64,000 bases of DNA, from the NCBI RefSeq assembly GCF_014596935.1, contig NZ_JACVXC010000004.1, positions 124,001 to 188,000 of the forward strand, written 5' to 3'. The position numbers and the translations under genes were made by a program. Shown in pieces: positions 30,267 through 40,655 of the stretch; position 1 is the stretch's first letter; the number at the start of each line of letters is the position of its first letter. The notes under the pieces were generated by a model. That model was not told the DNA's origin. It did not search any database and saw only the letters and a list, made by a program, of their open reading frames with translations. The stretch comes from Aestuariibaculum suncheonense (GTDB taxonomy: Bacteria; Bacteroidota; Bacteroidia; Flavobacteriales; Flavobacteriaceae).

Positions 30267-31745
30267 TTAGTAACCAGGGTTTTGAGTTAGTTTTGGATTT
30301 CTATCAATTTCTATCTGTGGCACTGGAAATAGTAAATGTTTTTGGGAAGCATTGGATTTACCTATAGAATGTAAAAAGTCTAAACCATATTGACCATTAT
30401 TGACACGTATTAAATCGAACCAACGTTGCCCTTCAAAAGCTAATTCTAACCTACGCTCTTTTAAGACAGCTTCTCTAAAATTAATTTGGCTTAAACCTGG
30501 TTGAATGTCGTCAAGACCTGCTCTGTTTCTTATCCTGTTTAAATAATTTTCGGCTTGTAATGTCTGACCCAATTCATTTAACGCTTCTGCCTTCATTAAC
30601 AATACATCTGAAAAACGTAATACCGGAAAGTTAAGAGGACTGTTGTCATATGAGGGAATTAGGCTTAGTGGAACTAAAAATTTACGAACATTATACCCTG
30701 TATAGGAGTATTCACTTTGGTAATCTTTCCCGTCAAAATCAGGACACCCTTCATAAAGTGTTGTAACTTCTTTTCTTGAATCTCCTTCCTCATATTGATC
30801 CATAAACTCTTGAGTGGGCTGATTCCAACCAAAACCACCACCAACAAAATTTGCACCTCTTGGTCCCATAAATGGGCTAGCCCATGAAGCTTGATTTTCA
30901 TTATCCCAGAAGCTATAACCTCCGTCTGATGCAAATTGTATTTCGAAAATAGATTCTTTTGAATTTTCATTATTAATATCAAAATTATCCGCATAGTTAT
31001 CATTTAGATCATAACCTAAAGACTCTACTTCTGTTGCCATATTTAAAGCCTCTTGATAATTACCTAAAGTTAAATGTACTTTAGCCAATAATCCGTATGC
31101 AGCCCCTTTTGATGCTCTTCCTAAATCTTGTTGACCATATGATGATTTTTTTGGCAAAAGCTGAGCAGCGCTCTCTAAATCATCTATAATCAAATCATAA
31201 ATTTCTTTTACAGGATTCCTTACTGGAAATAAATCGTCATCAGAACTTAGAGGCGTGGTAACCAATGGAACATCTCCAAAATAACGTGCTAAAATGAAGT
31301 AGTAATGAGCTCGTAAAAAATGAGCTTCACCCATACTTCTATTTTTAATAGCAGTATCTATATCCAAGGTAGGAGCCGTTTCCAAAACTATATTTGACAT
31401 CAAAATACCTGGCCAAGGGCCCCTCCACAGATCTAAAACTCCTGCATTATCTGGTTGAGTTGTAAAATTGGACATATTTTGTGTTTCAATTCCATCAGTA
31501 CCTCCACCGGCACCGACGATGCTGTTACCTGCCATAATATCAGATGTCCACATTCTTAAATTATATAATTTTGGCCATTGCAATGGTTGATAAGCACCAT
31601 TAACAACCGTTACCAGTTCCTCAGCTGTCCGAGGATAGTTTTCTGTATTTATTGTATCAAGTGGTTGTTTATCTAAAAAGTCTTCACTACAGCTTGTTAT
31701 AATTGTGAAGCCGAAAATTATAAGTATGATATTTATATGTTTCAT
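30267..31745 (-). CDS. SusD-like lipoprotein, dextran locus
   Basis: The open frame reaches 31766, but the Met at 31745 (MKHINIILIIFGFTIITSC) begins a lipoprotein signal and leaves 10 bp after the susC stop, so it is preferred. The product is about 492 aa. Family features are DFLDKQPLDTI after the Cys, TPR-like helices (RSMGEAHFLRAHYYFILARY) and the C-terminal RagB signature (VLKERRLELAFEGQRWFDLI; LFPVPQIEIDRNPKLTQNPGY). It pairs with the SusC at 31756-34800 to capture large alpha-glucan oligomers. Confidence 0.92.
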   Translation of the reverse strand: MKHINIILIIFGFTIITSCSEDFLDKQPLDTINTENYPRTAEELVTVVNGAYQPLQWPKLYNLRMWTSDIMAGNSIVGAGGGTDGIETQNMSNFTTQPDNAGVLDLWRGPWPGILMSNIVLETAPTLDIDTAIKNRSMGEAHFLRAHYYFILARYFGDVPLVTTPLSSDDDLFPVRNPVKEIYDLIIDDLESAAQLLPKKSSYGQQDLGRASKGAAYGLLAKVHLTLGNYQEALNMATEVESLGYDLNDNYADNFDINNENSKESIFEIQFASDGGYSFWDNENQASWASPFMGPRGANFVGGGFGWNQPTQEFMDQYEEGDSRKEVTTLYEGCPDFDGKDYQSEYSYTGYNVRKFLVPLSLIPSYDNSPLNFPVLRFSDVLLMKAEALNELGQTLQAENYLNRIRNRAGLDDIQPGLSQINFREAVLKERRLELAFEGQRWFDLIRVNNGQYGLDFLHSIGKSNASQKHLLFPVPQIEIDRNPKLTQNPGY

Positions 31746-31755
31746 AGTATATTTT

Positions 31756-34700
31756 TTAAAATCCAACGGTTGCTCCTAAGGTGAATGTTCTTGTTATTGG
31801 ATAAATATTATTATCAATACCATTTGGACCTATTTCCGGATCGAAACCAGAATAATTTGTGATTGTAAATAGGTTCTGAGCTGAAATGTAAAGCGTTGCA
31901 TTATTGAAAAAGGATTTTTTAAAATTGTCTACTGGAATCGTATAAGACAAGTTCACATTTTTCAATCTTAAGTAAGATCCATCCTCAATGTATCTTGTTG
32001 ACTGCCTGTTATTATTATTTGGGTCGCCAAAAATTGCTCTCGGCATCGTATTACTGCTTCCTGCTCCTTGCCATCGGTCTAAAACCGCTGTTGATTGATT
32101 GGTTGTAACAGACATATTCTCTGTATACAATCTATTAGCGTTAAATATATCATTACCATATACGCCTTGAAAAAAAACACTTAAATCAAAATTTCCTATT
32201 TTAAATGTATTGTTGAATGAATAGGTGAAGTCAGGATTTGGATTACCTATAAAAGTTCTGTCATCATCATTTATTACTCCGTCGCTATTCAAATCTTTAA
32301 AACGTATATCACCTGGTGCTGTACTTGTAAATGAATTTATTCCTGGGGTTTGAAGAGCAGCATTATTTACTTCTTCTTGAGTTTGAAATATACCATCCTG
32401 AACAAACCCATAAAAAACATTAATTGGATAATTTGGTTGTATTCTCGCCAATGTATAATTTAACCCAATACCTCCTGTAGTAAGTGGTGTATCGCTATTT
32501 ATACTGAGTACTTCATTTTTATTATATGCGAAAACAAAATCTGTAGACCACTTAAATTTATCCTTCCTAATATTATTAGTAGTAAGCACAACTTCTATTC
32601 CTTGGTTTCTAATTTTTCCTGCATTAATAAATGGCACAAAAACATCAGAGTAACCAGAAGTAACCGGCACTGTTTGAGGCACCAACATATCTTCTGTGTT
32701 TTTAATATAACCGTCAATTGTTAAATCAACTATATTATCAAACAAGCTTGCATCTAAACCAATATTGAATTGTTTCTGTGATTCCCATTTAACATTAGAA
32801 TTAGGAAGTACGGTTGGTACAGCTGCCGTCACGAAGGTGTTATTAAAATTATAGAGGTTTGTATTATATGATGATGCAAAAGAATAATTACCTATATTTT
32901 GATTACCTGTTATACCATAACCTATTCTTAATTTTAAGTCATTTATACTTTTTGAATCTTCAAAAAAACCTTCTTCGGTTACTCTCCATGCCACAGATGC
33001 CGATGGAAATGTTCCATATTTATTACCTTCACCAAACCTTGAAGAACCATCTCTACGAACTGTAGCCGTTAGATAGTATTTATTTTTATAATCGAATTGC
33101 CCCCTAGCAAAATATGAAAATATTGACCATTCAGACCCACTTCCATTAATGGTAGGTTGTAATAAGCCATTATTAATTGTTTGAGCATTTTCACTAGTGA
33201 ACCCTTGTACAGAGCCACTGATATATTTAAATTGATTTTCCTGGGCACTTGTACCTAAAACCCCTGTTATAGAACTTCCATCTTCGAACTCCTTATTAAA
33301 GGTTAAAGTATTATCCCAAAGTAAGGTTAAGCTCTTATTTGAACCTTCCGCTAAAAATGCATTAGGAGATACTTTTGAATCCCAACTATATGAAGGAGCC
33401 CAAGTTCGCGTATCCCAAAAATTTGCCTCGACTCCAAGAATAGATTTAAATTTAAAATTCTTTAAAAACCCTAACTCTCCATATATATTTCCCTGGAGAT
33501 TATACCCTTTAGTGGTATTCTCTACGATATTTGATTTCCCTATTGGGTTATCCAAATCTCCTGAGTAAATTGGCTGCCCTATTGGTCCTGAGTAGTTCCC
33601 ATTCTCTCTAAAAATAGGTTGTGTAGGCAGAGAAAGAATAGTATTTTGAATACTATTATCTCCATTTTTTTTGATATCATAATTTAACTTCAAACTATTA
33701 CCAAACTTCAAGTTATCATTAATTTGAGTATCACTATTAAACTGCATTATATATCTTGTATACCCCGAATTGATTATGATTCCATCCTGATCAAAAATGT
33801 TAATGGAGGTATACAAATTAGATTTATCAGATCCTTGGGAATATGAAAGTGTTATGTTACTTTGTCTACCTGTAGTAAAAAAAGCATCTAACCAATCTGT
33901 ACCAGAACCTAAAGAAGAAGGGTTCGTAAATTCCGGATTGGGTAGTAAATTTCCATTAACTAACATTTCATTACTTAACAATGCAAATTGTCGCGCATTT
34001 AAAACATCTATGGTATTTGTCGCCTGCTGAAATCCGGTAAATGTATCAATACTTAATTGTCCTTGCCCCTTCTTACCTCTTTTGGTAGAAATAATTATAA
34101 CCCCATTTGATCCTCTCGCACCATAAATCGAAGTCGCTGAAGCATCTTTTAAAACCTGTAGAGATTCTACATCCTTCATATTAACCTGATTTAACCCACC
34201 ATTTAAAGGCATACCATCCACTACAATTAGAGGATCATTATTTCCAATAGTTCCTGTACCTCTAATTCTAAAAGTTGGATTGTTTCCTGGCTGACCAGAT
34301 GTCGTAATGGTTACTCCGGCCGCTCGACCTTGAATCGCATCACCGATATTTGAAGCTGGTTGTTTTTGAACATCTGCCATTTCTATAGCAGATAGGGAAC
34401 CTGTTAAATCTCTCTGCTTGGATTCTCCATAGCCAATAATTACAACCTCATCTAAAGAAGACACATCAGGAACTAACTTAATCGATATAGGATTTTTACT
34501 TGTATTTAGGATTTGAGTCTTGTAACCGATATAACTAATGACGAGATTTGCATTCACACTACGAACTGTGATTTCAAAATTTCCATCAAAATCAGAAATC
34601 ACTCCGTTCGAAGTATTTTCTTCAACTATTGACGCTCCTGGAAGTGGTGTATTAAATTCATCTAAAATTTTACCAGTTACTTTTAACTGATTTAATTCTT

Positions 34701-34800
34701 GTGATGAAATTTTCAAAGAATAGAATAGAGTTATAAAGAATAATAAATACTTTAATTTCTTTATCCTATTAAGTAGTTTTAGTTTAGTTTTTTCATTCAT
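31756..34800 (-). CDS. SusC-like TonB-dependent transporter, dextran locus
   Basis: The frame opens at 34935, but its first 45 codons are leader sequence. The Met at 34800 (MNEKTKLKLLNRIKKLKYLL) is followed by a signal segment, a carboxypeptidase-like domain (KVTGKILDEFNTPLPGASIV), plug motifs (PLIVVDGMPLNGG; LQVLKDASATSIYGARGSNG) and a barrel ending in TRTFTLGATVGF. It is about 1014 aa. Unlike the two transporters at 7.7 and 15.9 kb it has no STN domain, matching control by a separate regulator (35037) instead of FecI/FecR. Two direct repeats sit just upstream of this start. Confidence 0.93.
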   Translation of the reverse strand: MNEKTKLKLLNRIKKLKYLLFFITLFYSLKISSQELNQLKVTGKILDEFNTPLPGASIVEENTSNGVISDFDGNFEITVRSVNANLVISYIGYKTQILNTSKNPISIKLVPDVSSLDEVVIIGYGESKQRDLTGSLSAIEMADVQKQPASNIGDAIQGRAAGVTITTSGQPGNNPTFRIRGTGTIGNNDPLIVVDGMPLNGGLNQVNMKDVESLQVLKDASATSIYGARGSNGVIIISTKRGKKGQGQLSIDTFTGFQQATNTIDVLNARQFALLSNEMLVNGNLLPNPEFTNPSSLGSGTDWLDAFFTTGRQSNITLSYSQGSDKSNLYTSINIFDQDGIIINSGYTRYIMQFNSDTQINDNLKFGNSLKLNYDIKKNGDNSIQNTILSLPTQPIFRENGNYSGPIGQPIYSGDLDNPIGKSNIVENTTKGYNLQGNIYGELGFLKNFKFKSILGVEANFWDTRTWAPSYSWDSKVSPNAFLAEGSNKSLTLLWDNTLTFNKEFEDGSSITGVLGTSAQENQFKYISGSVQGFTSENAQTINNGLLQPTINGSGSEWSIFSYFARGQFDYKNKYYLTATVRRDGSSRFGEGNKYGTFPSASVAWRVTEEGFFEDSKSINDLKLRIGYGITGNQNIGNYSFASSYNTNLYNFNNTFVTAAVPTVLPNSNVKWESQKQFNIGLDASLFDNIVDLTIDGYIKNTEDMLVPQTVPVTSGYSDVFVPFINAGKIRNQGIEVVLTTNNIRKDKFKWSTDFVFAYNKNEVLSINSDTPLTTGGIGLNYTLARIQPNYPINVFYGFVQDGIFQTQEEVNNAALQTPGINSFTSTAPGDIRFKDLNSDGVINDDDRTFIGNPNPDFTYSFNNTFKIGNFDLSVFFQGVYGNDIFNANRLYTENMSVTTNQSTAVLDRWQGAGSSNTMPRAIFGDPNNNNRQSTRYIEDGSYLRLKNVNLSYTIPVDNFKKSFFNNATLYISAQNLFTITNYSGFDPEIGPNGIDNNIYPITRTFTLGATVGF

Positions 34801-34812
34801 CTTAAAATTAGT

Positions 34813-34845
34813 TTGAGTTAATTTAGAATATAATTGAGTTAATTT
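34813..34845. promoter_or_regulatory. Direct repeat with 21-bp period upstream of the dextran susC, candidate operator
   Basis: TTGAGTTAATTT occurs at 34813-34824 and again at 34834-34845, exactly 21 bases apart (two helical turns), 12 bases upstream of the susC start. This arrangement suits a regulator binding as a dimer on one face. No clear -33/-7 pair could be fixed nearby, so whether the site lies in the promoter or the transcribed leader is open. Confidence 0.4.
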
Positions 34846-35036
34846 GAAACAACTCATTAACAAATGAACAAAAAAACACATCCTAAAAGACGCTCTTAAA
34901 AAAACGTATAGATAAATATGAATAAAACAGGACAAACAAAAAAACTAAATATCTGAAAATTAATATTTTAAAATATATAAAACAACAATTTTAATATAGA
35001 TTATTAAACTAAAACAATGTCCAATTTAAAAGAAAT

Positions 35037-36728
35037 TTAAGCTCTTATTGAAGTGTTTTCGTTCAATTTAAGATCAAATTTCTCGTTTTCAATTAAAGAT
35101 TTGTTCCGAACTTTAGTTTTAAATGCATAAATGGAATTGACTGAATAACCGAGTATTTGGGCTATTTTCTCATTGTGAGTAACCCCCAATCTGATTAGGG
35201 CAAAAATGCGAAGTTCTTTGTTTAATATTTGATTTTCTTTCAGACGAATTTGTTGACCTTCCTTCATTAACGAATTAAATTCATTGATGAAATTTGGAAA
35301 AAGATTTATAAATGCAGTGTCAAAATTATGTAATAATTTGTCCTTTTCTTTTCTTGGATTATATTTGGACAAATGATACTTAACCTTTTCATATTCTCCC
35401 AAATCAAGATAACTATCAACCTTTATTATTAATTCGTTAAACTTTTCAAATATATCATCGTACTCCGTAAAAAAGAATCCTAAATACTCTTCTTTGATTT
35501 TATTAGCTTCAAAAAGTCTGGAATTTACCTGAATGATTTCATTATTGCTCTCATTTAGTTTCTTGTTCACTTCTAACAACACTACATTTTTATCCTGAAG
35601 TTCATTGTGAGCATTAGCTATAACTTTTTTCGCCTTTTGAAGCCTTTTGAACTGAATAATTATTATTCCTGTAAAAAGCAACACTATTATAAGAAAAACG
35701 GTAACTCCAACATATTGCCAGTATAATCTTGTTTTTTCTCGCTCTATATTTTTTAAAATTTCTTGTTCAATTAGTGGTAAAACAGCTCCTATTTGAAGTT
35801 TTCGCTGTTGTGCCCCATAAAATCTGGAATCATCGTAGGCTTTGTTAATAACTAATGAAGCATTTAATAAATCGCCCTTTTTAAATAGAAGTTCAGCTAG
35901 CCTAATCATGGCCAAAGACTCCTTTGTAGAGGTTCTTACATCGTTTATGGTTGCTAATGTAAAATGCTCGATAGCCGCATTAGGTTTATTCTCTATACTA
36001 TAAATTTCACCCAGCATAAAATGGGTTAAGGCCAAATCATGTGCCGAATTTTCCGCTTTTAACAAGTCCTCAAAATCCAACTGAGCTTCCTTATATTTTT
36101 TACTCTTGAGCTTATTGAAAGCTACCAGAAAACTATAATAGAACGTTCCTTTTTCAGTTAACAAGACGGCTTTGTTCCTATACTTCTTTGCTAGTTCATC
36201 ATAATCATCATTAAAATAGGGTAGATTACTATATTCAGCCATATCACTGTAACATCTTCCCATTATACCATAATAATAAGAAGCTATTTCTTTAGTTATA
36301 TTCGTAGTATCAATAGAATTTAAATAATCAAATCCCTCTTTATACATACCCCCAGAAACACATATATCGGCTAAATTTAAATACGCCCTATTTTGAAGCT
36401 GCTTATCTCCAACTGACTCTGCAATTCGTTTTGTCTGTAATGCATAACTGAAAGCTGAATCCCTTTTAAAAACAATATATTGCCCGAATAACTCCTGACT
36501 TAAATTGAATCTCTCTGTCAGATTGGTTTTATCTAAACTATTTAGCCGTAAGTTTAATTCCTTTATATTCAAAACCTTAGATGAATCGTAGATATCAACA
36601 GAATCTAAAACCTTCTTTAAGACTATAAAAGAATTATTTGATTGTCCAATTACGAGGCTACTAGAAAGGCATAACAAAATAAAAAAGAGCCTGTTCAATT
36701 TTAATGCGCAGTAAAATATTTTCTCCAT
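35037..36728 (-). CDS. Membrane-spanning TPR regulator with C-terminal LuxR-like helix-turn-helix
   Basis: The 563-aa product has a signal/anchor (FFILLCLSSSLVIGQ), about 300 residues of TPR-like helices (periplasmic), one membrane helix (YWQYVGVTVFLIIVLLFTGIIIIQF, near 335-360), a coiled coil (LQKAKKVIANAHNELQDKN), a DUF6377-like cytoplasmic region and a C-terminal helix-turn-helix (RLGVTHNEKIAQILGYSVNS). This architecture is known from PUL regulators of Bacteroidota and probably senses the substrate in the periplasm. It has the same orientation as susC, 236 bp upstream of it, so it most likely controls the dextran locus, possibly through the 21-bp repeats. Confidence 0.82.
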   Translation of the reverse strand: MEKIFYCALKLNRLFFILLCLSSSLVIGQSNNSFIVLKKVLDSVDIYDSSKVLNIKELNLRLNSLDKTNLTERFNLSQELFGQYIVFKRDSAFSYALQTKRIAESVGDKQLQNRAYLNLADICVSGGMYKEGFDYLNSIDTTNITKEIASYYYGIMGRCYSDMAEYSNLPYFNDDYDELAKKYRNKAVLLTEKGTFYYSFLVAFNKLKSKKYKEAQLDFEDLLKAENSAHDLALTHFMLGEIYSIENKPNAAIEHFTLATINDVRTSTKESLAMIRLAELLFKKGDLLNASLVINKAYDDSRFYGAQQRKLQIGAVLPLIEQEILKNIEREKTRLYWQYVGVTVFLIIVLLFTGIIIIQFKRLQKAKKVIANAHNELQDKNVVLLEVNKKLNESNNEIIQVNSRLFEANKIKEEYLGFFFTEYDDIFEKFNELIIKVDSYLDLGEYEKVKYHLSKYNPRKEKDKLLHNFDTAFINLFPNFINEFNSLMKEGQQIRLKENQILNKELRIFALIRLGVTHNEKIAQILGYSVNSIYAFKTKVRNKSLIENEKFDLKLNENTSIRA

Positions 36729-37009
36729 CTCTATTTTAAATATCTACAAAAAATAAAGGTATTGAATTATTTAAACTTATTTAAGCATCAGCAAACAAGC
36801 TATCCTTTAAAAAAAATTGTAGCACTATTATATTAAACTGTGGAAAGCATTTAAATATTAAACTCCACTGTTTAAAAATCAATTAAGAATACAATAATGC
36901 CAGATAGCTTTTTTAGCAAGGATAATTTTGAATTATACTAAAAAGACAATAAAACAAAAGATTAATCGCTGTTAACTAATTACACCAATAACTAGTAAAC
37001 TAATGAAAA

Positions 37010-37537
37010 TCATTCGGTGCCCTTTCTAATAAAGTCAATAATTGGTTTTAGATGTCTAATAAAGTGATTAGGTGCTAAGTCAAACCAAAGCTTCACCTCA
37101 CCTGTTTGATGACCATCAACTTTCAATTTATTTTTAATTTTGAAATCTAAACAATTAACTCCGGAAAGATATTTTTCTTCACCATTACTATAAATGAATT
37201 TATTGAAATTACTTTTCAGATAAAATCTAAAATATAAATAGGTTCCCTTAGACAACTTGTCTAAACTATGTGATTTCAAAAATCTAGCATATCTCATGCC
37301 CTTAATTTTCACAATATTTTCTTTTGGCATTTCAAAAAACAAATGCTCATTACCCTTATCATCAAAAGCGGTTAATTTAACCACATTAAGCTCCATTTCA
37401 GAAACACCCTCATTAAAAGACCATTCATTTATTAATATAACTTCCTTTGTATTAGTAACCGAATTAGTGTAAAAATATGGGTTAATAACTACAGAATTAG
37501 GAACATATTGATTTGGATATAATTTACGTGCCTTCAT
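37010..37537 (-). CDS. Hypothetical protein between the two sugar loci
   Basis: The 175-aa product has no signal peptide or membrane helix and is rich in beta-prone segments (VVINPYFYTN; TYLYFRFYLKSNF). I recognise no family. It stands alone between two divergently oriented PULs, with gaps of about 280 and 340 bp on its sides, and has no obvious enzymatic motif. Codon use looks like its neighbours, so it is probably a real gene. A cytoplasmic or minor accessory role cannot be decided. Confidence 0.6.
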   Translation of the reverse strand: MKARKLYPNQYVPNSVVINPYFYTNSVTNTKEVILINEWSFNEGVSEMELNVVKLTAFDDKGNEHLFFEMPKENIVKIKGMRYARFLKSHSLDKLSKGTYLYFRFYLKSNFNKFIYSNGEEKYLSGVNCLDFKIKNKLKVDGHQTGEVKLWFDLAPNHFIRHLKPIIDFIRKGTE

Positions 37538-37879
37538 AACAAAATAATTTTAAATTATACAATTTAAAGTTACGTTGATATAACTCTAAAAACAATAACA
37601 CAATTAGCCACTTTGTATCCAATATTAACTGTAAAACAACACCATAAGACCAATAAAAACAATGGTTTTCATTTTTAATTTTGTCTTCAAAATCAATTAA
37701 TGAACAGAGGATATAATAAATTAAATGATCCAGAAGAGTATCTATTTAACCCAAATTTTAATGTATAATTTTTTAGCAGTAATTGAAAACATATAACACC
37801 TAAATATATCTTAAACTGACATATTTGTAATATTTTTGACTAACAGAACCATAAATTATGGTCCGCATTTTCAATCATC
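37538..37879. promoter_or_regulatory. Promoter region of the hybrid two-component gene
   Basis: This 342-bp gap holds no gene. TATTTTTG at 37831-37838 fits the Bacteroidota -7 box TAnnTTTG and lies about 40 bases before the start codon; a good -33 box is not evident. CCATAA/TTATGG arms at 37850-37862 form an inverted repeat between this box and the start and could be a weak operator. Confidence 0.35.
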
Positions 37880-40582
37880 ATGAGAAATCTTATTCTTTTT
37901 TTTATCTCTATAGTTTCTATTATTATAATTTCTTGCAGTGAAATAAATCATAAAAAATACAGAATAGGGTTTTCTCAATGCTTGAGTGATCAGATGTGGA
38001 GAAATGCAATGAATCATTCTATGCAAATTCAAGCATCTCTGAATCATAATGAGATTAATCTTTCAAGGTTTGAAGCTCATGGTAGCACTAAACTACAAAT
38101 AGCGCAAATAGAGGAAATGATTAAGAATCAATATGATTTGATTATTGTTTCTCCCCTTGTTCAAGATAGTATTGTCCCTGTTATTGAAAAAGCATTCGAT
38201 GCCGGAATACCGATTATTCTTTTAGATCGAAAAATTAATTCTGACAAATACACTGCTTTTGTTGGGGCTGACAACTTAGAAGTAGGACAAACAGCTGCCA
38301 AGTACATTATATCTAACTCTCAAGAGAAAAACATACATGTTTTAGAAATAAAAGGTGTTGGAAACTCGTCTCCTGTAGAAGAAAGAAGCTTAGGTTTTCA
38401 TCATGAAATTCAAAATAATCCAAATATTAACATTGTTAAAACTATTGAAGGAGTCAATCCTTCCGAAATAGTAAAAACTTTAGATTCCTTAGGACCTAGA
38501 GGTATCGATTATATTTATGCCTTTAATGATCAATTGGCCAAACAAGTTTGGGACTTAACCAATAAATTACAGTTTGAAAAAAAACTAAAATTCATAGGTG
38601 TTGATGGATTAAACATTCCTGATGGAGGCATAGGATTGGTCCAAAACAATATTCTAAATGCAACAATTTTATACCCCACTGGTGGTGATGAAGCTATTAG
38701 ACTTGCTTTAAGAATATTGAACGGAGAAAAGGTTCAAAAAAATAATATTTTACGAACAACTGTGATTGATTCTAAAAATGCGGAAATCATGAAGAATCAA
38801 TTAGACAAGATAAATCAACATCAAGAAGACATTGTCGCCCAACAAAACAAAATCAATGAACAAGAAAAAACATATTCTACTCAAACGAACATATTAAAAC
38901 TTGTTCTAGGTCTTTTAATTACCAGTATTCTACTTGGTTCCTTTAGTATATATTCTGGTTTTAAACTTCGTAAAAAAAAGCGTGAGTTAGAACTAAGAAA
39001 TAATAAAATCACAATCCAACAGGAACATATTCAAAAAATAAGTGAAGCTAAAACTAACTTTTTCACCGGTCTCTCACATGAATTTAAAACACCTATTACT
39101 CTAATCCTCTCTTCTATTGAATCAATTTCAGACAATAAATCAATTAGAGACAATAAATTAATTAGAGAGGTAGGTTTAATATTTAACAATTCTAAAAGAT
39201 TATTAAGACTTATAAATCAACTCATTGACTTTCGAAAAATAGAAGACAGAAAATTCATTTTGAAAGCATCAGAAACCAACTTGTATCAATTTTCAAAATC
39301 TATTTTTAAAGATTTTGAACGTGAAGCTCAGAAAAGGAATATTAAATTTTCTATTAACACAAACAATGAATTTTTAAAAGTTTTCATCGATAGAAATTTA
39401 ATGGATAAGGTATACTTTAACATTTTATCTAATGCGTTTAAGTTCACTCCTAACAATGGTACAATTAGCATTGATATCATAGATGAAGAAACTAATTTTG
39501 TAAAGATCCATTTTAGCGATTCTGGTATTGGTATTCCTGATACAGAAATGGATAAGGTTTTCATGCCCTTCTTTCAAGGTTCAAATAATAAAAAATCTAG
39601 CTCAGGCATTGGTTTACACCTTTCTAAAGAATTTATTGAATTGCATAAAGGTACTATTGAAGTAAATTCTAAAAATGGAGCGGAATTCATTATATCATTA
39701 TATAAAGGCGATGTACACTTAAGTTCTGATGAAATAATTTATGAGCCTGACATAATAGAAAACCCTACTTTAAGTTTTGAGACTGACTACGAAGATGACG
39801 CTTTTATTCTTAAAAATGATATAGATGAAGACAACAAAAACACCTTATTAATAATAGAAGACAATCCTGATCTCATAAGATACCTGAACAATAAACTTTC
39901 TGCTGAATTTATTATTGAAACATGCGATGGGCATGGAGCCATTGAAAAGGCTTTTGAACTGATCCCCGATATAATTATTTGCGATGTTAACTTACCTGAT
40001 AAAAATGGATTCGAAATATGCGACATTCTAAAAAAGGATTTAAGAACATCACATATTCCTTCTATTATTTTAACCGCATACGATAGTAAAGAATCATACA
40101 TTCAAGGGTTAGATTCGGGTGCAGATTTGTTCCTGACAAAACCTTTCAGTTTTACCATACTTTACAGATCCATTAAAAACTTACTTTTTAACAGAGAAAA
40201 GTTGCGTAGGCATCACATAAAAAACATTTATAAAACAGAACCCACAAATGACCTTGCTAATTCTGAGCAAGAATTTATTAATGACATGAATAAATATGTT
40301 CATGAAAACATTGATGATTCCAGTTACAATGTAGAACAATTAGCTTCGGATCTAGGTATATCGAGAGTACAGCTTTATAGAAAAGTAAAGGCTATATTAA
40401 ATATTAACGTCAGTGACTATATTCAAAATCTACGATTAGAAAAAGCAAAAATATTACTTCAGGAATCGACGCTTTCAATATCTGAAATAGCTTATTCGGT
40501 AGGATTTTCATCCCCAAGTTATTTCTCTCTAACCTTTAAAAATAAATTTGGTAAATCTCCAAAAATGTACAGAAAAAAATAA
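37880..40582 (+). CDS. Hybrid two-component system with periplasmic sugar-binding sensor, fructan locus
   Basis: Domains of this 900-aa protein in order: N-terminal membrane/lipobox-like segment (SIVSIIIISC); type I periplasmic-binding domain about 28-310 (RIGFSQCLSDQMWRNAMNHS; IILLDRKINSDKYTAFVGADN), like ribose/fructose-binding proteins; membrane helix about 336-357; HisKA with His399 in LSHEFKTP; HATPase (NILSNAFKFTPN; DSGIGIP); receiver with Asp702 in IICDVNLPDKNG; AraC-type DNA-binding domain from about 800 (LASDLGISRVQLYRKVKAIL; IAYSVGFSSPSYFS). The sensor type matches the fructose-sensing system of Bacteroides fructan loci, so free fructose in the periplasm is the likely signal. It precedes the permease-GH32 gene by 256 bp. 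Confidence 0.93.
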   Translation: MRNLILFFISIVSIIIISCSEINHKKYRIGFSQCLSDQMWRNAMNHSMQIQASLNHNEINLSRFEAHGSTKLQIAQIEEMIKNQYDLIIVSPLVQDSIVPVIEKAFDAGIPIILLDRKINSDKYTAFVGADNLEVGQTAAKYIISNSQEKNIHVLEIKGVGNSSPVEERSLGFHHEIQNNPNINIVKTIEGVNPSEIVKTLDSLGPRGIDYIYAFNDQLAKQVWDLTNKLQFEKKLKFIGVDGLNIPDGGIGLVQNNILNATILYPTGGDEAIRLALRILNGEKVQKNNILRTTVIDSKNAEIMKNQLDKINQHQEDIVAQQNKINEQEKTYSTQTNILKLVLGLLITSILLGSFSIYSGFKLRKKKRELELRNNKITIQQEHIQKISEAKTNFFTGLSHEFKTPITLILSSIESISDNKSIRDNKLIREVGLIFNNSKRLLRLINQLIDFRKIEDRKFILKASETNLYQFSKSIFKDFEREAQKRNIKFSINTNNEFLKVFIDRNLMDKVYFNILSNAFKFTPNNGTISIDIIDEETNFVKIHFSDSGIGIPDTEMDKVFMPFFQGSNNKKSSSGIGLHLSKEFIELHKGTIEVNSKNGAEFIISLYKGDVHLSSDEIIYEPDIIENPTLSFETDYEDDAFILKNDIDEDNKNTLLIIEDNPDLIRYLNNKLSAEFIIETCDGHGAIEKAFELIPDIIICDVNLPDKNGFEICDILKKDLRTSHIPSIILTAYDSKESYIQGLDSGADLFLTKPFSFTILYRSIKNLLFNREKLRRHHIKNIYKTEPTNDLANSEQEFINDMNKYVHENIDDSSYNVEQLASDLGISRVQLYRKVKAILNINVSDYIQNLRLEKAKILLQESTLSISEIAYSVGFSSPSYFSLTFKNKFGKSPKMYRKK

Positions 40583-40625
40583 CAGTTTCTTAATATCATA
40601 TTGATTGTACTATCATATTAATACC

Positions 40626-40655
40626 AGTATTTTATCCCTAAACACAAGTATTTTA
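40626..40655. promoter_or_regulatory. Direct repeat with 21-bp period, candidate binding site of the hybrid regulator
   Basis: AGTATTTTA occurs at 40626-40634 and 40647-40655, 21 bases apart, with YCC following each copy and a weaker match one more period to the right. AraC-type domains of hybrid two-component proteins commonly bind such in-phase repeats. It lies between the regulator and the first fructan gene, about 180 bp before the latter. Confidence 0.45.

Noticed and set aside
34801-34935. Longer N-terminus for the dextran susC
   Set aside because: The extra 45 codons encode no signal peptide, include the direct repeats and delay the normal signal segment that begins at 34800.
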